Positions 27,078-36,498 are shown, counted from the stretch's first letter. The stretch is DNA of 64,000 bases from Pseudomonas nitroreducens (GCF_014204515.1 NZ_JACHLI010000002.1:1-64000), one strand, 5' to 3'. The notes: generated from the sequence alone by a model not told the origin. Made by a program: numbers and translations.

Positions 27078-28088
27078 ATGCCAACACAACGCCAGCGCAC
27101 CGCTCGCCCCGATCGCACGGTAAACGCCATGTCCCAAGACTTCTGGTTCCTGCTGCTGCCCGGTTTCTCGGTGATGGGCTTCGTCTCGGCGGTGGAACCG
27201 CTGCGGGTGGCCAACCGCTTTCACGGCGAGCTGTATCGCTGGCACCTGATGAGTCTGGACGGTGGCCCGGTATTGGCCAGCAACGGCATGTCGATGAATG
27301 CCGACAGCAGCCTGGAGGCGCTGCGCGAAGGCGACACGCTGCTGGTGGTGGCCGGCTTCGAACCGCTGCGCGCCTGCACCCCGGCGCTGCTGCAGTGGCT
27401 CAAGCGCCTGGACCGCGAAGGCGTGACCCTGGGCGGCATCGATACCGGCAGCTTCGTGCTGGCCGAAGCGGGATTGCTGCAGCGCCAGCGCTGCACGGTG
27501 CACTGGGAGGCGCTGGAGGCCTTCCGAGAGACTTATCCACAGGTGCAGGCGACCCAGGAGCTGTTCGAGATCGATGGGCCGCGCATCACCTCCGCCGGCG
27601 GCACCGCGTCCATCGACCTGATGCTCGACCTGATCGCCCAGGCCCACGGGCCGGAACTGGCGGTACAGGTGTCGGAGCAGTTCGTGGTCGGGCGCATCCG
27701 CCCGCGCCAGGATCACCAGCGCCTGCAGGTCGCCAGCCGCTATGGCGTTTCCAACCGCAAGCTGGTGCAGGTGATCGGCGAGATGGAGCGCCACACCGAG
27801 CCGCCGCTGACCACCCTGGAGTTGGCCGAACGCATCCAGGTCACCCGGCGCCAGCTGGAGCGCCTGTTCCGCCTGCACCTGAACGACACGCCGTCGAACT
27901 TCTACCTCGGCCTGCGCCTGGACAAGGCGCGCCAGCTGCTGCGCCAGACCGACATGAGCGTGCTGGAGATCGGCGTGGCCTGCGGCTTCGAGACGCCTTC
28001 GTACCTGTCGCGCAGCTACCGGGCGAAGTTCGGCGTGTGCCCGAGCCAGGATCGGGTGGGGTTGCGCAAGGTGGTGGCCAAGGCCTGA
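27078..28088 (+). CDS. cdhR: CdhR, AraC-family activator of carnitine catabolism
   Basis: 336 residues. DJ-1/PfpI-like N-domain (FWFLLLPGFSVMGFVSAVEP, IDTGSFVLAEAGLL) and C-terminal AraC domain (VTRRQLERLFRLHL, VLEIGVACGFETPSYLSRSY). The start is taken at ATG 27078 because AGGAG lies 10 bases upstream; ATG at 27129 starts nearer the conserved domain but has no ribosome-binding site. It is a paralogue of GbdR, divergent from caiX, and in P. aeruginosa activates the caiX operon with carnitine. A GTAGGGCG palindrome follows 6 bases after the stop. Confidence 0.92.
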   Translation: MPTQRQRTARPDRTVNAMSQDFWFLLLPGFSVMGFVSAVEPLRVANRFHGELYRWHLMSLDGGPVLASNGMSMNADSSLEALREGDTLLVVAGFEPLRACTPALLQWLKRLDREGVTLGGIDTGSFVLAEAGLLQRQRCTVHWEALEAFRETYPQVQATQELFEIDGPRITSAGGTASIDLMLDLIAQAHGPELAVQVSEQFVVGRIRPRQDHQRLQVASRYGVSNRKLVQVIGEMERHTEPPLTTLELAERIQVTRRQLERLFRLHLNDTPSNFYLGLRLDKARQLLRQTDMSVLEIGVACGFETPSYLSRSYRAKFGVCPSQDRVGLRKVVAKA

Positions 28089-28520
28089 CGCCCTGTAGGG
28101 CGCATAACGCCTAGGGCGTTATGCGCCGCCATGGCGGATAAACCGTTCCGGATTATTCGCCCTACGTAACTGCCACAGGCGTGATTCGGCGCCCGGGCCA
28201 CTCCCTCACCCCAGCCCTCTCCCAAAAGGGAGAGCGGGCAGTATGTGCCGGCTGATATTGAAGCTTCCGCCTGCGCCGAACGGTTCCCTCTCCCTTTGGG
28301 AGAGGGCAGAACCGAGCGCTGGAGTTTCCTTTCAGAAGCGAACCACCCAACGCCGGAGCTTTTGGCGGACTGCGTTCGCGAGCAAGCTCGCTCCTACGAA
28401 GAGCAAAAGCACCCGCCAACGATTGGCAATATCTGTGGGATCACCGTCATTTACCCCATCCGCGCCGAGGCGGAGTATGGACCCCAGGCACCCACCTCTC
28501 ACTGCCTTACGGAGATCACC
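28089..28520. repeat. Repeat cluster: GTAGGGCG palindrome, two CT-rich copies, REP
   Basis: GTAGGGCGCATAACGCC...TTATTCGCCCTACG (28096-28166), CT-rich palindromes (28203-28238, 28283-28307) and one REP (about 28375-28396). The remaining sequence up to the next start shows no gene. Confidence 0.8.
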
Positions 28521-28991
28521 ATGAACGAAGTCCGTCCCCCTCTGCCGCCCTTCACCCGCGAAACCGCCATCGAGAAAGTCCGCCTCGCCGAGGACGGCTG
28601 GAACAGCCGCGATCCGCATCGCGTCTCCCTGGCCTACACGTCGGACAGCCGCTGGCGCAATCGCGCGACCTTCGTCCAGGGCCGCAAGCAGATCGTGCCG
28701 TTCCTCGCCGCCAAATGGGTGCGCGAGCAGCAGTACCGGTTGATCAAGGAGCTCTGGGCGTTCACCGACAACCGTATCGCCGTGCGCTTCGCCTACGAAT
28801 GGCACGACGACTCGGGCAACTGGTTCCGCTCCTACGGCAACGAGAACTGGGCGTTCGACGAGAACGGCCTGATGTTCGAGCGCCACGCCTGCATCAACGA
28901 CCTGCCGATCAGCGAGGACGAGCGCCTGTTCCATTGGCCGCAGGGGCGCCGGCCGGACGATCATCCGTCGCTGAGCGAGCTGGGGCTGTAA
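28521..28991 (+). CDS. NTF2-like protein, DUF1348 family
   Basis: 156 residues, small cytoplasmic cone-shaped NTF2 fold: ETAIEKVRLAEDGWNSRDPHRVS, then FLAAKWVREQQYRLIKELWAF and FRSYGNENWAFDENGLMFER. The family is widespread and mostly uncharacterised; some members are ligand-binding or isomerase-like. Start ATG at 28521 with GGAG 7 bases upstream. A long open frame upstream of that ATG is repeat-derived and not coding. It stands alone between repeat clusters, so context offers no function. Confidence 0.85.
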   Translation: MNEVRPPLPPFTRETAIEKVRLAEDGWNSRDPHRVSLAYTSDSRWRNRATFVQGRKQIVPFLAAKWVREQQYRLIKELWAFTDNRIAVRFAYEWHDDSGNWFRSYGNENWAFDENGLMFERHACINDLPISEDERLFHWPQGRRPDDHPSLSELGL

Positions 28992-29028
28992 GGGCGGTTA
29001 TCCACAGGAGCACGCCCGTGGCACACCG

Positions 29029-29222
29029 TAGGATGGCGTGGAGCGCAGCGATACCCATCATTCACCCGCAAGACCGCCGATGAGTATCGCAAGCTCCACC
29101 CATCCTACGACCGATCTGTAGACGTTATCCACAGTGCCGGATTGGCTGTCGTAGGAGTGGACTCCGTCCGCGATAGGTCCGCGTCGCGCCGGTGGCCGAT
29201 CGCGGACGGAGTCCGCTCCTAC
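29029..29222. repeat. GGAGCGCAGCGATACCC palindrome and GTCCGCGA palindrome
   Basis: GTAGGATGGCGTGGAGCGCA...GCTCCACCCATCCTACGA (29029-29110) and CGTAGGAGTGGACTCCGTCC...GACGGAGTCCGCTCCTACG (29149-29222). Two TTATCCACA words (28998-29006, 29125-29133) flank the first. No gene is seen in 28992-29250. Confidence 0.8.
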
Positions 29223-29250
29223 GGGGAGGCAAATCCCTACGATTTGCCGA

Positions 29251-30879
29251 TCAGGCCGGGACTGCCTGGGCCGGAGCGGCCGAGGTCGCGCGGCTTTCCT
29301 CCAGGATCATCGCCGCCGCCCGCTCGCCGAGCATGATGCAGGGCGCGTTGGTGTTGCCGCTGATCAGCGTCGGCATGATCGACGCATCCACCACGCGCAG
29401 GCCCTTGAGGCCATGCACGCGCAGGCGCAGGTCGACCACCGCCAGCGGGTCCTGGCCCATCTTGCAGGTGCCCACCGGATGGAACACGGTGGCGGCGTAT
29501 TCACGCAGGTGCTCCAGCAGTTGCTCGTCGGTCTGCACCTGTGGGCCGGGCAGCATCTCGGCGCCGCGGATGCTGTCGAACTCCGGCTGGGCGAGGATCT
29601 TGCGCGCCAGCTTCACGCCTTCCACCAGCACGCGGCCGTCTTCCTCATCGGCGAGGAAGTTGTAGTCGATCTCAATATCGCCACCGGGTTTCACCCGCAG
29701 CTCGCCGATGCTTTTCGGCCGCAGCACACAGGTATGCACGGCGTAGCCATGGCCCCATTCAAACAGGCGGCCACGGTGGCTGCGGTAGCCGGGGACGAAG
29801 TGGAACTGCACGTCGGCCAGCGAATCGGCCAGCGGCGTGCGGGCGAAGCCGCCGGCCTCGACGTAGTTGGTGGTCAGCCAGCCCTTCCTCGCCAGCAGGT
29901 ACTTGAACGGCGAGAGCAGGATCTGCGGCAGCGAGCCAAGGGAGAAGCCCAGGCTCAGCGGGCTCGGCGAACGCACGGTGACCAGGCCGTCGAGGTGGTC
30001 CTGGAGGTTCTTGCCCACGCCGGGCAGGTCGTGCTTCACCGGGATGCCGGCGGCCTTCAATTCCTCGCCCGGACCGATGCCGGAGGCCAGCAGAATCTGC
30101 GGTGAACCCAGGGAGCCGGCCGAGAGGATCACCTCGCGACGCGCCAGCAGGCGTTCGCCGCTGCGCAGTTCGATGCCGGTGACGCGCTCGCCTTCCAGCA
30201 GCAGGCGACCCACCTGGCGGTCGGTCAGCACCGTCAGGTTCGGCCGCTGCAGCGGCGCGACGAAGGCGCGGTAGCTGCTCAGGCGCCTGGCGTCCTTCTG
30301 GGTCAGGTTGTAGATGCCGACGCCTTCGAACTCGCGGCCGTTGAAGTCATCGTTGCGGCGCAGGCCGATGCGTTCAGCGGCCTTGATGAACAGGCTGGAC
30401 AGCGGGTTGGGATCGCGCGGCTTGTCCACCAGCAACTCGCCCAGGGTGCCGTGCAGCGCCGGGTCCTGGCCGAGCATGTTGCGCTCGGATTTCTTGAAGA
30501 ACGGCAGCACGTCCTGCCAGCCCCAGCCAGGGCAGCCTTCGGCTTCCCAGCGGTCGTAGTCGGAGGCGTGGCCGCGGATGTAGATCATGCTGTTCATCGA
30601 GCTGGAACCGCCCAGCGCCTTGCCACGCGGGCAGTGCAGCGAGCGGTTGTTCAGGCGCTTCTGCGGCGCGGAGAAGAAGTTCCAGCTGAACACCTTGCTC
30701 TTGTACAGGGTGATGGTGCCAGCCGGAGTCTGCACGCGCGGGCTGGCGTCACTGCCGCCGGCCTCCAGCAGGCAGACGCGCACGGCGGGGTCGGCGCTCA
30801 GGCGGTTGGCCAGGACGCAGCCGGCGGAACCGGCGCCGACGATGAGGTAGTCGTAGGTGGAGTCGTTGGAGGAGGACAT
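29251..30879 (-). CDS. GMC-family FAD oxidoreductase (alcohol/choline dehydrogenase-like)
   Basis: 542 residues. FAD-binding Rossmann IVGAGSAGCVLANRLS (about 13-28), GMC signatures GKALGGSSSMNSMIYIRG and SAGSLGSPQILLASGIGP, and C-terminal active-site region FHPVGTCKMG with SGNTNAP. Related to choline dehydrogenase BetA and to alkyl alcohol dehydrogenases, but which alcohol is oxidised is not clear. ATG at 30879 with AAAGGGAG 6 bases upstream; upstream in-frame residues come from a REP element. Its neighbour is a sulfonate-type ABC transporter on the same strand. Confidence 0.88.
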   Translation of the reverse strand: MSSSNDSTYDYLIVGAGSAGCVLANRLSADPAVRVCLLEAGGSDASPRVQTPAGTITLYKSKVFSWNFFSAPQKRLNNRSLHCPRGKALGGSSSMNSMIYIRGHASDYDRWEAEGCPGWGWQDVLPFFKKSERNMLGQDPALHGTLGELLVDKPRDPNPLSSLFIKAAERIGLRRNDDFNGREFEGVGIYNLTQKDARRLSSYRAFVAPLQRPNLTVLTDRQVGRLLLEGERVTGIELRSGERLLARREVILSAGSLGSPQILLASGIGPGEELKAAGIPVKHDLPGVGKNLQDHLDGLVTVRSPSPLSLGFSLGSLPQILLSPFKYLLARKGWLTTNYVEAGGFARTPLADSLADVQFHFVPGYRSHRGRLFEWGHGYAVHTCVLRPKSIGELRVKPGGDIEIDYNFLADEEDGRVLVEGVKLARKILAQPEFDSIRGAEMLPGPQVQTDEQLLEHLREYAATVFHPVGTCKMGQDPLAVVDLRLRVHGLKGLRVVDASIMPTLISGNTNAPCIMLGERAAAMILEESRATSAAPAQAVPA

Positions 30880-30949
30880 GGGGGCTCCCTTTGGAGTGTG
30901 GCGTGAAGGGTTGAGGGGCAAGCTCACACCCCGCCGCAACACCCAACCT

Positions 30950-31026
30950 GTAGGAGCGAGCTTGCTCGCGAACAAACTCACCGGCAGATCCAGCGTTGGG
31001 CGGTTCGCGAGCAAGCTCGCTCCTGC
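30950..31026. repeat. REP pair
   Basis: TAGGAGCGAGCTTGCTCGCG (30953-30972) and inverse CGCGAGCAAGCTCGCTCCTG (31006-31025) between the GMC oxidoreductase and the ABC ATPase. Confidence 0.85.
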
Positions 31027-31116
31027 AAAAAGCACCGCGCTCGCCGGCCGACTACAGCAGTAGCCGCGCTCCGCAGGCCCCCTCTGCTCAGTGGAGGGCT
31101 GGGCGGTGTCAGGCTT

Positions 31117-31950
31117 TCAGTGCGCTTCTTCCAGATCGTCGTGCAGCAGCCCGAGGATCTCGCGCTTCATCTCGATGAATTGGCGATCCATGACCATGTC
31201 CAGCGAGCGCGGGCGCTCGATGGGTACGTCGAGGATCTGCTTGATACGGCCGGGGCGAGCGCCCATGACGTAGACGCGGTCGCCCAGCAGGATGGCCTCG
31301 TCGATGTCGTGGGTGACGAACACCACGGTCTTCTTGCTGTGGTCCCACACGCGCAGCAGCAGTTGCTGCATCTGCATGCGGGTCTGGCTGTCGAGGGCGC
31401 CAAAAGGCTCGTCCATCAGCAGGATCTGCGGGTCGTTGGCCAGCGCGCGGGCGATCGCCACGCGCTGCATCATTCCGCCGGAGAGCTGCTTGGGGTAGTT
31501 GTTCTCGATGCGGCGCAGGCCGACTTCGTCGAGGTAGTAGTCGACGATTTCGCGGCGCTCGGCCGCCGGCATGCCGCGGCGCTTCAAGCCGAACTCGACG
31601 TTCTGCCGCACGGTGAGCCAGGGGAACAGGGTGTAGCTCTGGAACACCATGCCGCGGTCGGCGCCGGGGCCGTCGACCAGTTGGCCGCCGACGTAGATGT
31701 CGCCTTCGGTGGGCTCGGACAGCCCGGCGGTGAGGTAGAGCAGGCTCGACTTGCCGCAACCGGAGGGCCCGACGATCACCGCGAACTGCTGGTCCGGCAC
31801 CTCGAAGGAAACGTTCTCCAGTGCGCTGAAGGTGCCGCCATCCGGCGTGCGGTAGCGCAGGCTGACGTTCTCCACCCGCAGGCGGGCCGGGTTGGCAGGT
31901 TGCTGGCCGGTCACGGCGGGTTCTTCCTGCTTGATCGCTACTGCGCCCAT
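31117..31950 (-). CDS. ABC transporter ATPase, nitrate/sulfonate/taurine type
   Basis: 277 residues. Walker A GPSGCGKSS (about 60-68), signature LSGGMMQRVAIARAL, Walker B ILLMDEPFGALD and H-loop VTHDIDEA are intact. The protein belongs to the SsuB/TauB group. Its ATG at 31950 lies 13 bases inside the permease gene, so translation is coupled. It is the last gene of a binding protein-permease-ATPase operon. Confidence 0.9.
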   Translation of the reverse strand: MGAVAIKQEEPAVTGQQPANPARLRVENVSLRYRTPDGGTFSALENVSFEVPDQQFAVIVGPSGCGKSSLLYLTAGLSEPTEGDIYVGGQLVDGPGADRGMVFQSYTLFPWLTVRQNVEFGLKRRGMPAAERREIVDYYLDEVGLRRIENNYPKQLSGGMMQRVAIARALANDPQILLMDEPFGALDSQTRMQMQQLLLRVWDHSKKTVVFVTHDIDEAILLGDRVYVMGARPGRIKQILDVPIERPRSLDMVMDRQFIEMKREILGLLHDDLEEAH

Positions 31951-32744
31951 GACGCCACCTTCAGTCGGATGAATCGGAAGAGTTGGTCGGTGATCAGGCC
32001 CAGCAGGCCGATGATGGCGATGGCCAGGAAGATCACGTCGACCTGGAAGCCGCGCATGGCCTTGAGGCTGATGTAGCCCAGGCCGCTGGAGGCGGCGACC
32101 AGTTCGGCGACCACCAGGTAGGTCCAGGCCCAGCCCATGGTCACGCGCAGGGTGTCGAGCACGCCGGGCAGCGAAGCCGGGCCGAGCACGTGGAGGACCA
32201 CGTCGCGGCGGTTGCAGCCCAGGGTGTAGGAGGCGTTCACCAGGTCCTTGGCGACGCCGCGGGAGACGTCGGCGATCATCACCAGCTGCTGGAAGAACAC
32301 GCCGAAGATGATCACGGTGACGCGCTGTTCCAGGCCGATGCCGATCCACAGGATGAACAGCGGCACGAAGGAGGTCACCGGCAGGTAGCGGATGAAGTTC
32401 ACCAGCGGTTCGAGGAACGCCTGGACGATGCGGAAGCTGCCCATCAGCAGGCCCAGCGGCACCGCAACGAGCGAGGAGATGATGAAGCCGATCATCACCA
32501 CCTTGACGCTGGCCATGACGTGAGTGGCGAGGGTGCCGTCGCTGGCCAGGCGCACGCCGGCGGCGAGTACCGCGTCGGGGGTCGGCAGGAACATCGCCGG
32601 CACCACGCCGCCGTAGGAAAGCCCGGCCCACAGGCCGAACACGAGCAGCCAGCACAAAGTGCCGGCGGACCAGACCAGCTTCAGCGGCAGGTCGACCTTG
32701 GGCGTCAGGCAACGGCTGAGCCAGGATTGCGAACGACGAGGCAT
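31938..32744 (-). CDS. ABC transporter permease, SsuC/TauC type
   Basis: 268 residues, about six membrane helices with a BPD_transp_1 domain (YTLGCNRRDVVLHVLGPASLP is the cytoplasmic coupling segment). Typical of sulfonate, taurine, nitrate and thiamine-precursor importers. The 3' end overlaps the ATPase start, and the binding-protein gene is 55 bp upstream. The 5' end has GGAGG near ATG 32744. Confidence 0.9.
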   Translation of the reverse strand: MPRRSQSWLSRCLTPKVDLPLKLVWSAGTLCWLLVFGLWAGLSYGGVVPAMFLPTPDAVLAAGVRLASDGTLATHVMASVKVVMIGFIISSLVAVPLGLLMGSFRIVQAFLEPLVNFIRYLPVTSFVPLFILWIGIGLEQRVTVIIFGVFFQQLVMIADVSRGVAKDLVNASYTLGCNRRDVVLHVLGPASLPGVLDTLRVTMGWAWTYLVVAELVAASSGLGYISLKAMRGFQVDVIFLAIAIIGLLGLITDQLFRFIRLKVASWAQ

Positions 32745-32799
32745 CGCGGATTCCTCCAGGCGGGCGGCGCGCGGCCGCCCGCGGGGACAAGAGAGACGG

Positions 32800-33774
32800 T
32801 TACTCGGAGACGAAGCGCGGGTCGACCAGGTCGTCGTAGCTGACTTCCAGGCGCTTGCCCTGCAGGCCGCTCCAGGTCTCGTTGGCGAGGCGGATCAGAC
32901 CCTTGATGTCGCCGGGCTTGCCGGGGGTGCCAATGAGCTGCTCGCTCATCGCCTTGTCGTAGAAGCGCACGCCCTTGGCGGCGTCGGCCAGGGCCTTGGG
33001 ATCGGCGAGGTAGCCGCCGACGCCCTTGGCCATGATCGCGTAGGCCTCGTCCGGGTGCTCCTTGGTGTACTGCACGGCCTTGTACAGGCCTTTCACCAGG
33101 GCCTTGACGTCCTCGGGCTGCTTCTCGATGACGTCGCAGTTGAGCGCAACCACGTCGACGATCACGCCGGGGGTGGTGGAGCTGTCCACCAGCACCTTGC
33201 CCTGCTGCTTCTCGCGCACCAGCGAGAGGTGCGGTTCCCAGGTCACGGCGGCGGGCACGCGGCCGGCGATGAAGGCGCTGGCGGCGTCATCGGCGGTCAT
33301 GTTCTGCACCTTGATGTCGCTCATGCTCATGCCGGCGTGCTTGAGCAGGTAGGCCAGCCAGAACTGCGAGACGGAGCCTTCGTTCACCGCCACTTCCTGG
33401 CCCTTGAGCTGGGCCAGGGAGGTGACGTCCTTGCCCACCAGAACGCCGTCGCCGCCATGGCTGTCATCCAGCGCGGCCACGGCCTTGAAGCAGAACTTGG
33501 GACGGTACTTGAGGATTTCGTCGATGGTGGAGGCGGAGCCGGACAACTGGCCGGAGGCCTGCGCCGCCATGTACATCGAGGCTTCCTCGATGGTGGTCAG
33601 CTGCAGGTCCAGGCCCTGCTCCTTGAAGTAGCCGAGGTCACGGGCCAGGTACAGGGTGCCGTAGCCGACCCAGGTGGTGTGGCCGATGGACAGGGTGCCG
33701 GCCTGCGCGCCAGAAACGGCGGCGAGAGCCAGGGCGGAACACGCGATGGAACGCACGAGCAAGGACTTGATCAT
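32800..33774 (-). CDS. ABC transporter periplasmic binding protein, SsuA/TauA/NMT1 type
   Basis: 324 residues, signal peptide ending near AQA-GTLS (about 25). NMT1/SsuA-like fold: IGHTTWVGYGTLYLARDLGYF followed by EEASMYMAAQASGQL and TAAVTWEPHLS-like VPAAVTWEPHLSLV. The TWVGYG pocket and the neighbourhood leave the substrate open: sulfonate, taurine, or an amine/pyrimidine-like molecule. First gene of the operon; divergent from the large secreted protein gene at 34097. Confidence 0.88.
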   Translation of the reverse strand: MIKSLLVRSIACSALALAAVSGAQAGTLSIGHTTWVGYGTLYLARDLGYFKEQGLDLQLTTIEEASMYMAAQASGQLSGSASTIDEILKYRPKFCFKAVAALDDSHGGDGVLVGKDVTSLAQLKGQEVAVNEGSVSQFWLAYLLKHAGMSMSDIKVQNMTADDAASAFIAGRVPAAVTWEPHLSLVREKQQGKVLVDSSTTPGVIVDVVALNCDVIEKQPEDVKALVKGLYKAVQYTKEHPDEAYAIMAKGVGGYLADPKALADAAKGVRFYDKAMSEQLIGTPGKPGDIKGLIRLANETWSGLQGKRLEVSYDDLVDPRFVSE

Positions 33775-34096
33775 GAAGCACTCCCACAGCCGGTTGGCTT
33801 TTTTGTTGATTTACTGCGGCAGTGGCCAGGAGGCCGGTAGAACCGGGACATGGGCGGCATTGAGCTCTATATGGCTCTAGCGTCTGAAGGCTTTGTCTCG
33901 CGACATGTCTGACAGACCGATGGTGGCGGAAGCGGGAGGCTCGGAAAATTATTAAATATGTCGTTGCGCCATAAGAAAAAGCTGCCTTGCCGGCGAAATT
34001 GCACCAGCATGGCGCAGGGGGAGAAAGCCGGTCGCGCGGGTTGGTCCGCGCTGCACTATCGTTGAACGCAGCTCTCCCCCCAGGAAGGTTTCCATC
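33775..34096. other. Divergent promoter region
   Basis: 322 bp between the ABC binding-protein gene (minus) and the secreted-protein gene (plus). A more AT-rich patch (33944-33962, AAAATTATTAAATATG) lies in the middle and is the likeliest promoter zone. No repeat family or gene is seen. Confidence 0.4.
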
Positions 34097-36487
34097 ATGC
34101 CCCCTCGCTCCGTTCTGCCGGCCCTGGCGCTCGCCATCGGACTGGCCCTGCAGCCCTTCGCCATCCAAGCCGCCGAGCCACAGGCGCCTGCTGCCGCCGA
34201 GCTGAAATGGCCGCGGGACTTCGCCCTGGGCGAGCAGCACGTGCAGATTTTCCAGCCGCAGATCGAAGGCTGGGACGGCACCCGCATGAGCGGCCGCGCG
34301 GCTATCGCCGTGGGGCCTGCCAATGGCGCGCCGACCTACGGCGTGGCGCTGTTCTCGGCCGCCGCCGCCATCGACAAGGCCAGCGGCCTGGTGCAACTCA
34401 CCGACCTGCGCATCGAGAAAGTCGAAGTCCCCACCGCCCCGGACAGCGCCGACAAGGTGCGCGACGCCATCGTCGCGCGGCTCCCCAAGCAGGGAATGAC
34501 GGCTTCCCTGGACGAGTTGCAGGCCAGCTACGCGGTGAACCAGCAGCTGGACAAGCTGCGCCATGTCGAAGTGAAGAACGACGCGCCGCAGATCGTCTTC
34601 GCCAGCACGCCCACGGTGCTGGTGATGATCGATGGCCAAGCGCAATGGCAAGCCCTGAAAGGCAGTGACTTCGAGCGGGTCATCAACAGCCGCGCGCTGG
34701 TCCTGCGCGATGCCCAGGGCAACCATTACCTGAACGCTGCGGGCAACTGGTACACCTCGCAGACGCTGGACGGCAACTGGCTGGTGCTGAGCCAACCGCC
34801 CAAGGCATTGGTTACCGCGCAGCAGCTGGCCGAGAAGGCCGGACCGGTGGACGCTCTGCTGCCCAAGGACGGCAAGAAGCCGGCGAAGGCACCGGCGCTG
34901 CTGGTGGCCACCCAGCCCACCGAACTGATCGTCAGCGACGGCACTGCGCAGATGGCGCCGGTGGATGGCGTCAGCCTGCTGAGCATGAACAACGCCGATC
35001 ACGCAGTGTTCGTCGATCCCACCCATAACACCTGGTACGTGCTGGTGTCCGGGCGCTGGTTCAGCGGGTCCGGCGAAAAGGGCCCGTGGCAGTTCGTCGA
35101 CGGCAAGGACCTGCCCGCCGACTTCGCGAAGATTTCACCGAAGGACCCGAAGGCCAACGTGCTGGTCTCGGTGCCCGGCACGCCGCAGGCCAGGGAGGCC
35201 GCCATCGCCGCCAACATTCCGCAGACGGCGTCCGTCTCGCGCAGCAAGGCGACGCTCAAGGTCAGCTACGACGGCGCGCCGAACTTCCAGCCGATCACCG
35301 ATACGGCTCTGCAATACGCGGTGAATACGCCGACGCCGGTCATCGAGGTGGCGCCCAACCAGTTCTACGCGGTGAGCAACGGCGTCTGGTTCGTTGCCCC
35401 CAGCCCGACCGGCGCCTGGCAAGTGGCGACCGAATTGCCCGCGGCGATCTACGGCATTCCGCCCAGCTCGCCGGTGTATTACGTGACCTACGTGCACATC
35501 TATTCGGTGACCCCGCAGACCGTGGTGGTCGGCTACACGCCGGGTTACCTGGGCGTGGTGGTCAACAGCAGCGGCACGGTGGTCTACGGCACCGGCTACA
35601 GCTACCCGGCCTACGTCAGCCAGACGGTCTACTACGGCTATCCGCCCACCTACGGCTACGGCGCCGGTTTCGCCGTGGGCGCGCTGACCGGCTTCGCCTT
35701 CGGCTATGCCGCCGGCTACTGGGGCTCGCCGCAACCCTACTGGGGACCGTACTGGGGCCCCTATCCGCATGGCGGCTGGAGCTACACCAACATCAACCAG
35801 GCAAACTTCTACGGGCGCTGGGGCCAGGGCACCGTGACCCACGCCTACGGCTACGACGCCTGGAGCGGCAGCCGCTGGCAGGGCAGCACGGCCGTGGGCT
35901 ACAACCCGCGCACCGGTACGCAGTTCCAGGGCGCACGCGGCGCCGCGTTCAACCCCTACACCGAGAACGCTGCCGCCGGCCGCCGCGGCTCCTTCTCCAA
36001 CGCCTCCACCGGCATCTCCGGCGCGGGCCGCAGTGGCGTTGCCGCGCACACCGACAGTGGTGACTTCGTCGCCGGGCACCAGGTGGCCACGCACAACGCC
36101 CAGACCGGCCGCACCACCCTCGCCGAAGGGGGCGTCAAAGGCGACGTCGACGAAGGCCGCGGCAGCTATCAGCACGAACACCAGGGCGTCAGCTACAACC
36201 GCCGTACGGGCAACGCCGTGGCCTGGAAGAACGGCGACGTCTACGCCGGCCACGATGGCAACGTCTACCAGCACACCCAGGACGGCGGCTGGCAGAAGCA
36301 CACCGACAACGGCTGGCAGCCGGTGCAGGCCAACCAGGCCAATCAGCAGCAGATCCGCGAGCAGCTCAACCAGCAGTACCAGTCGCGTCAGGTCGGCCAG
36401 CAGCGCTTCAGCCAGACCCAGCGCCAGTGGGGTGGCGGCGGCCGCGCCGGGGGCGGGCATTTCGGCGGCGGTGGCTTGCGCCGCTGA
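34097..36487 (+). CDS. Large secreted protein with Trp/Tyr repeat motifs and Gly-rich tail
   Basis: 796 residues with signal peptide (LQPFAIQA-AEP, about 25). After a mixed N-terminal domain, three related units appear: NAAGNWYTSQTLDGNW, LVSGRWFSGSGEKGPW and AVSNGVWFVAPSPTGAW (about 212-450), each of the form xG-x-W-[YF]-x(5-8)-G-x-W. Then comes a Tyr/Gly/Pro-rich hydrophobic stretch (about 450-570), WSGSRWQGSTAVGYNPRTG repeats, and a Gln- and Gly-rich end (GGGGRAGGGHFGGGGLRR). Similar proteins have been labelled carbohydrate-binding family V/XII; the function is unknown. ATG at 34097 with AGGAAGG upstream. A 15-bp stem hairpin follows the stop. Confidence 0.8.
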   Translation: MPPRSVLPALALAIGLALQPFAIQAAEPQAPAAAELKWPRDFALGEQHVQIFQPQIEGWDGTRMSGRAAIAVGPANGAPTYGVALFSAAAAIDKASGLVQLTDLRIEKVEVPTAPDSADKVRDAIVARLPKQGMTASLDELQASYAVNQQLDKLRHVEVKNDAPQIVFASTPTVLVMIDGQAQWQALKGSDFERVINSRALVLRDAQGNHYLNAAGNWYTSQTLDGNWLVLSQPPKALVTAQQLAEKAGPVDALLPKDGKKPAKAPALLVATQPTELIVSDGTAQMAPVDGVSLLSMNNADHAVFVDPTHNTWYVLVSGRWFSGSGEKGPWQFVDGKDLPADFAKISPKDPKANVLVSVPGTPQAREAAIAANIPQTASVSRSKATLKVSYDGAPNFQPITDTALQYAVNTPTPVIEVAPNQFYAVSNGVWFVAPSPTGAWQVATELPAAIYGIPPSSPVYYVTYVHIYSVTPQTVVVGYTPGYLGVVVNSSGTVVYGTGYSYPAYVSQTVYYGYPPTYGYGAGFAVGALTGFAFGYAAGYWGSPQPYWGPYWGPYPHGGWSYTNINQANFYGRWGQGTVTHAYGYDAWSGSRWQGSTAVGYNPRTGTQFQGARGAAFNPYTENAAAGRRGSFSNASTGISGAGRSGVAAHTDSGDFVAGHQVATHNAQTGRTTLAEGGVKGDVDEGRGSYQHEHQGVSYNRRTGNAVAWKNGDVYAGHDGNVYQHTQDGGWQKHTDNGWQPVQANQANQQQIREQLNQQYQSRQVGQQRFSQTQRQWGGGGRAGGGHFGGGGLRR

Positions 36488-36498
36488 CCTTGTGGACA

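Noticed and set aside
26909..27214. Longer N-terminus for CaiX
   Set aside because: The extra 102 residues cross the promoter region and lack a ribosome-binding site; the signal peptide starts at 26908.
28245..28520. Upstream extension of the NTF2-like protein
   Set aside because: Encoded by CT-rich and REP repeats; the ATG at 28521 has a good ribosome-binding site and starts at the domain.
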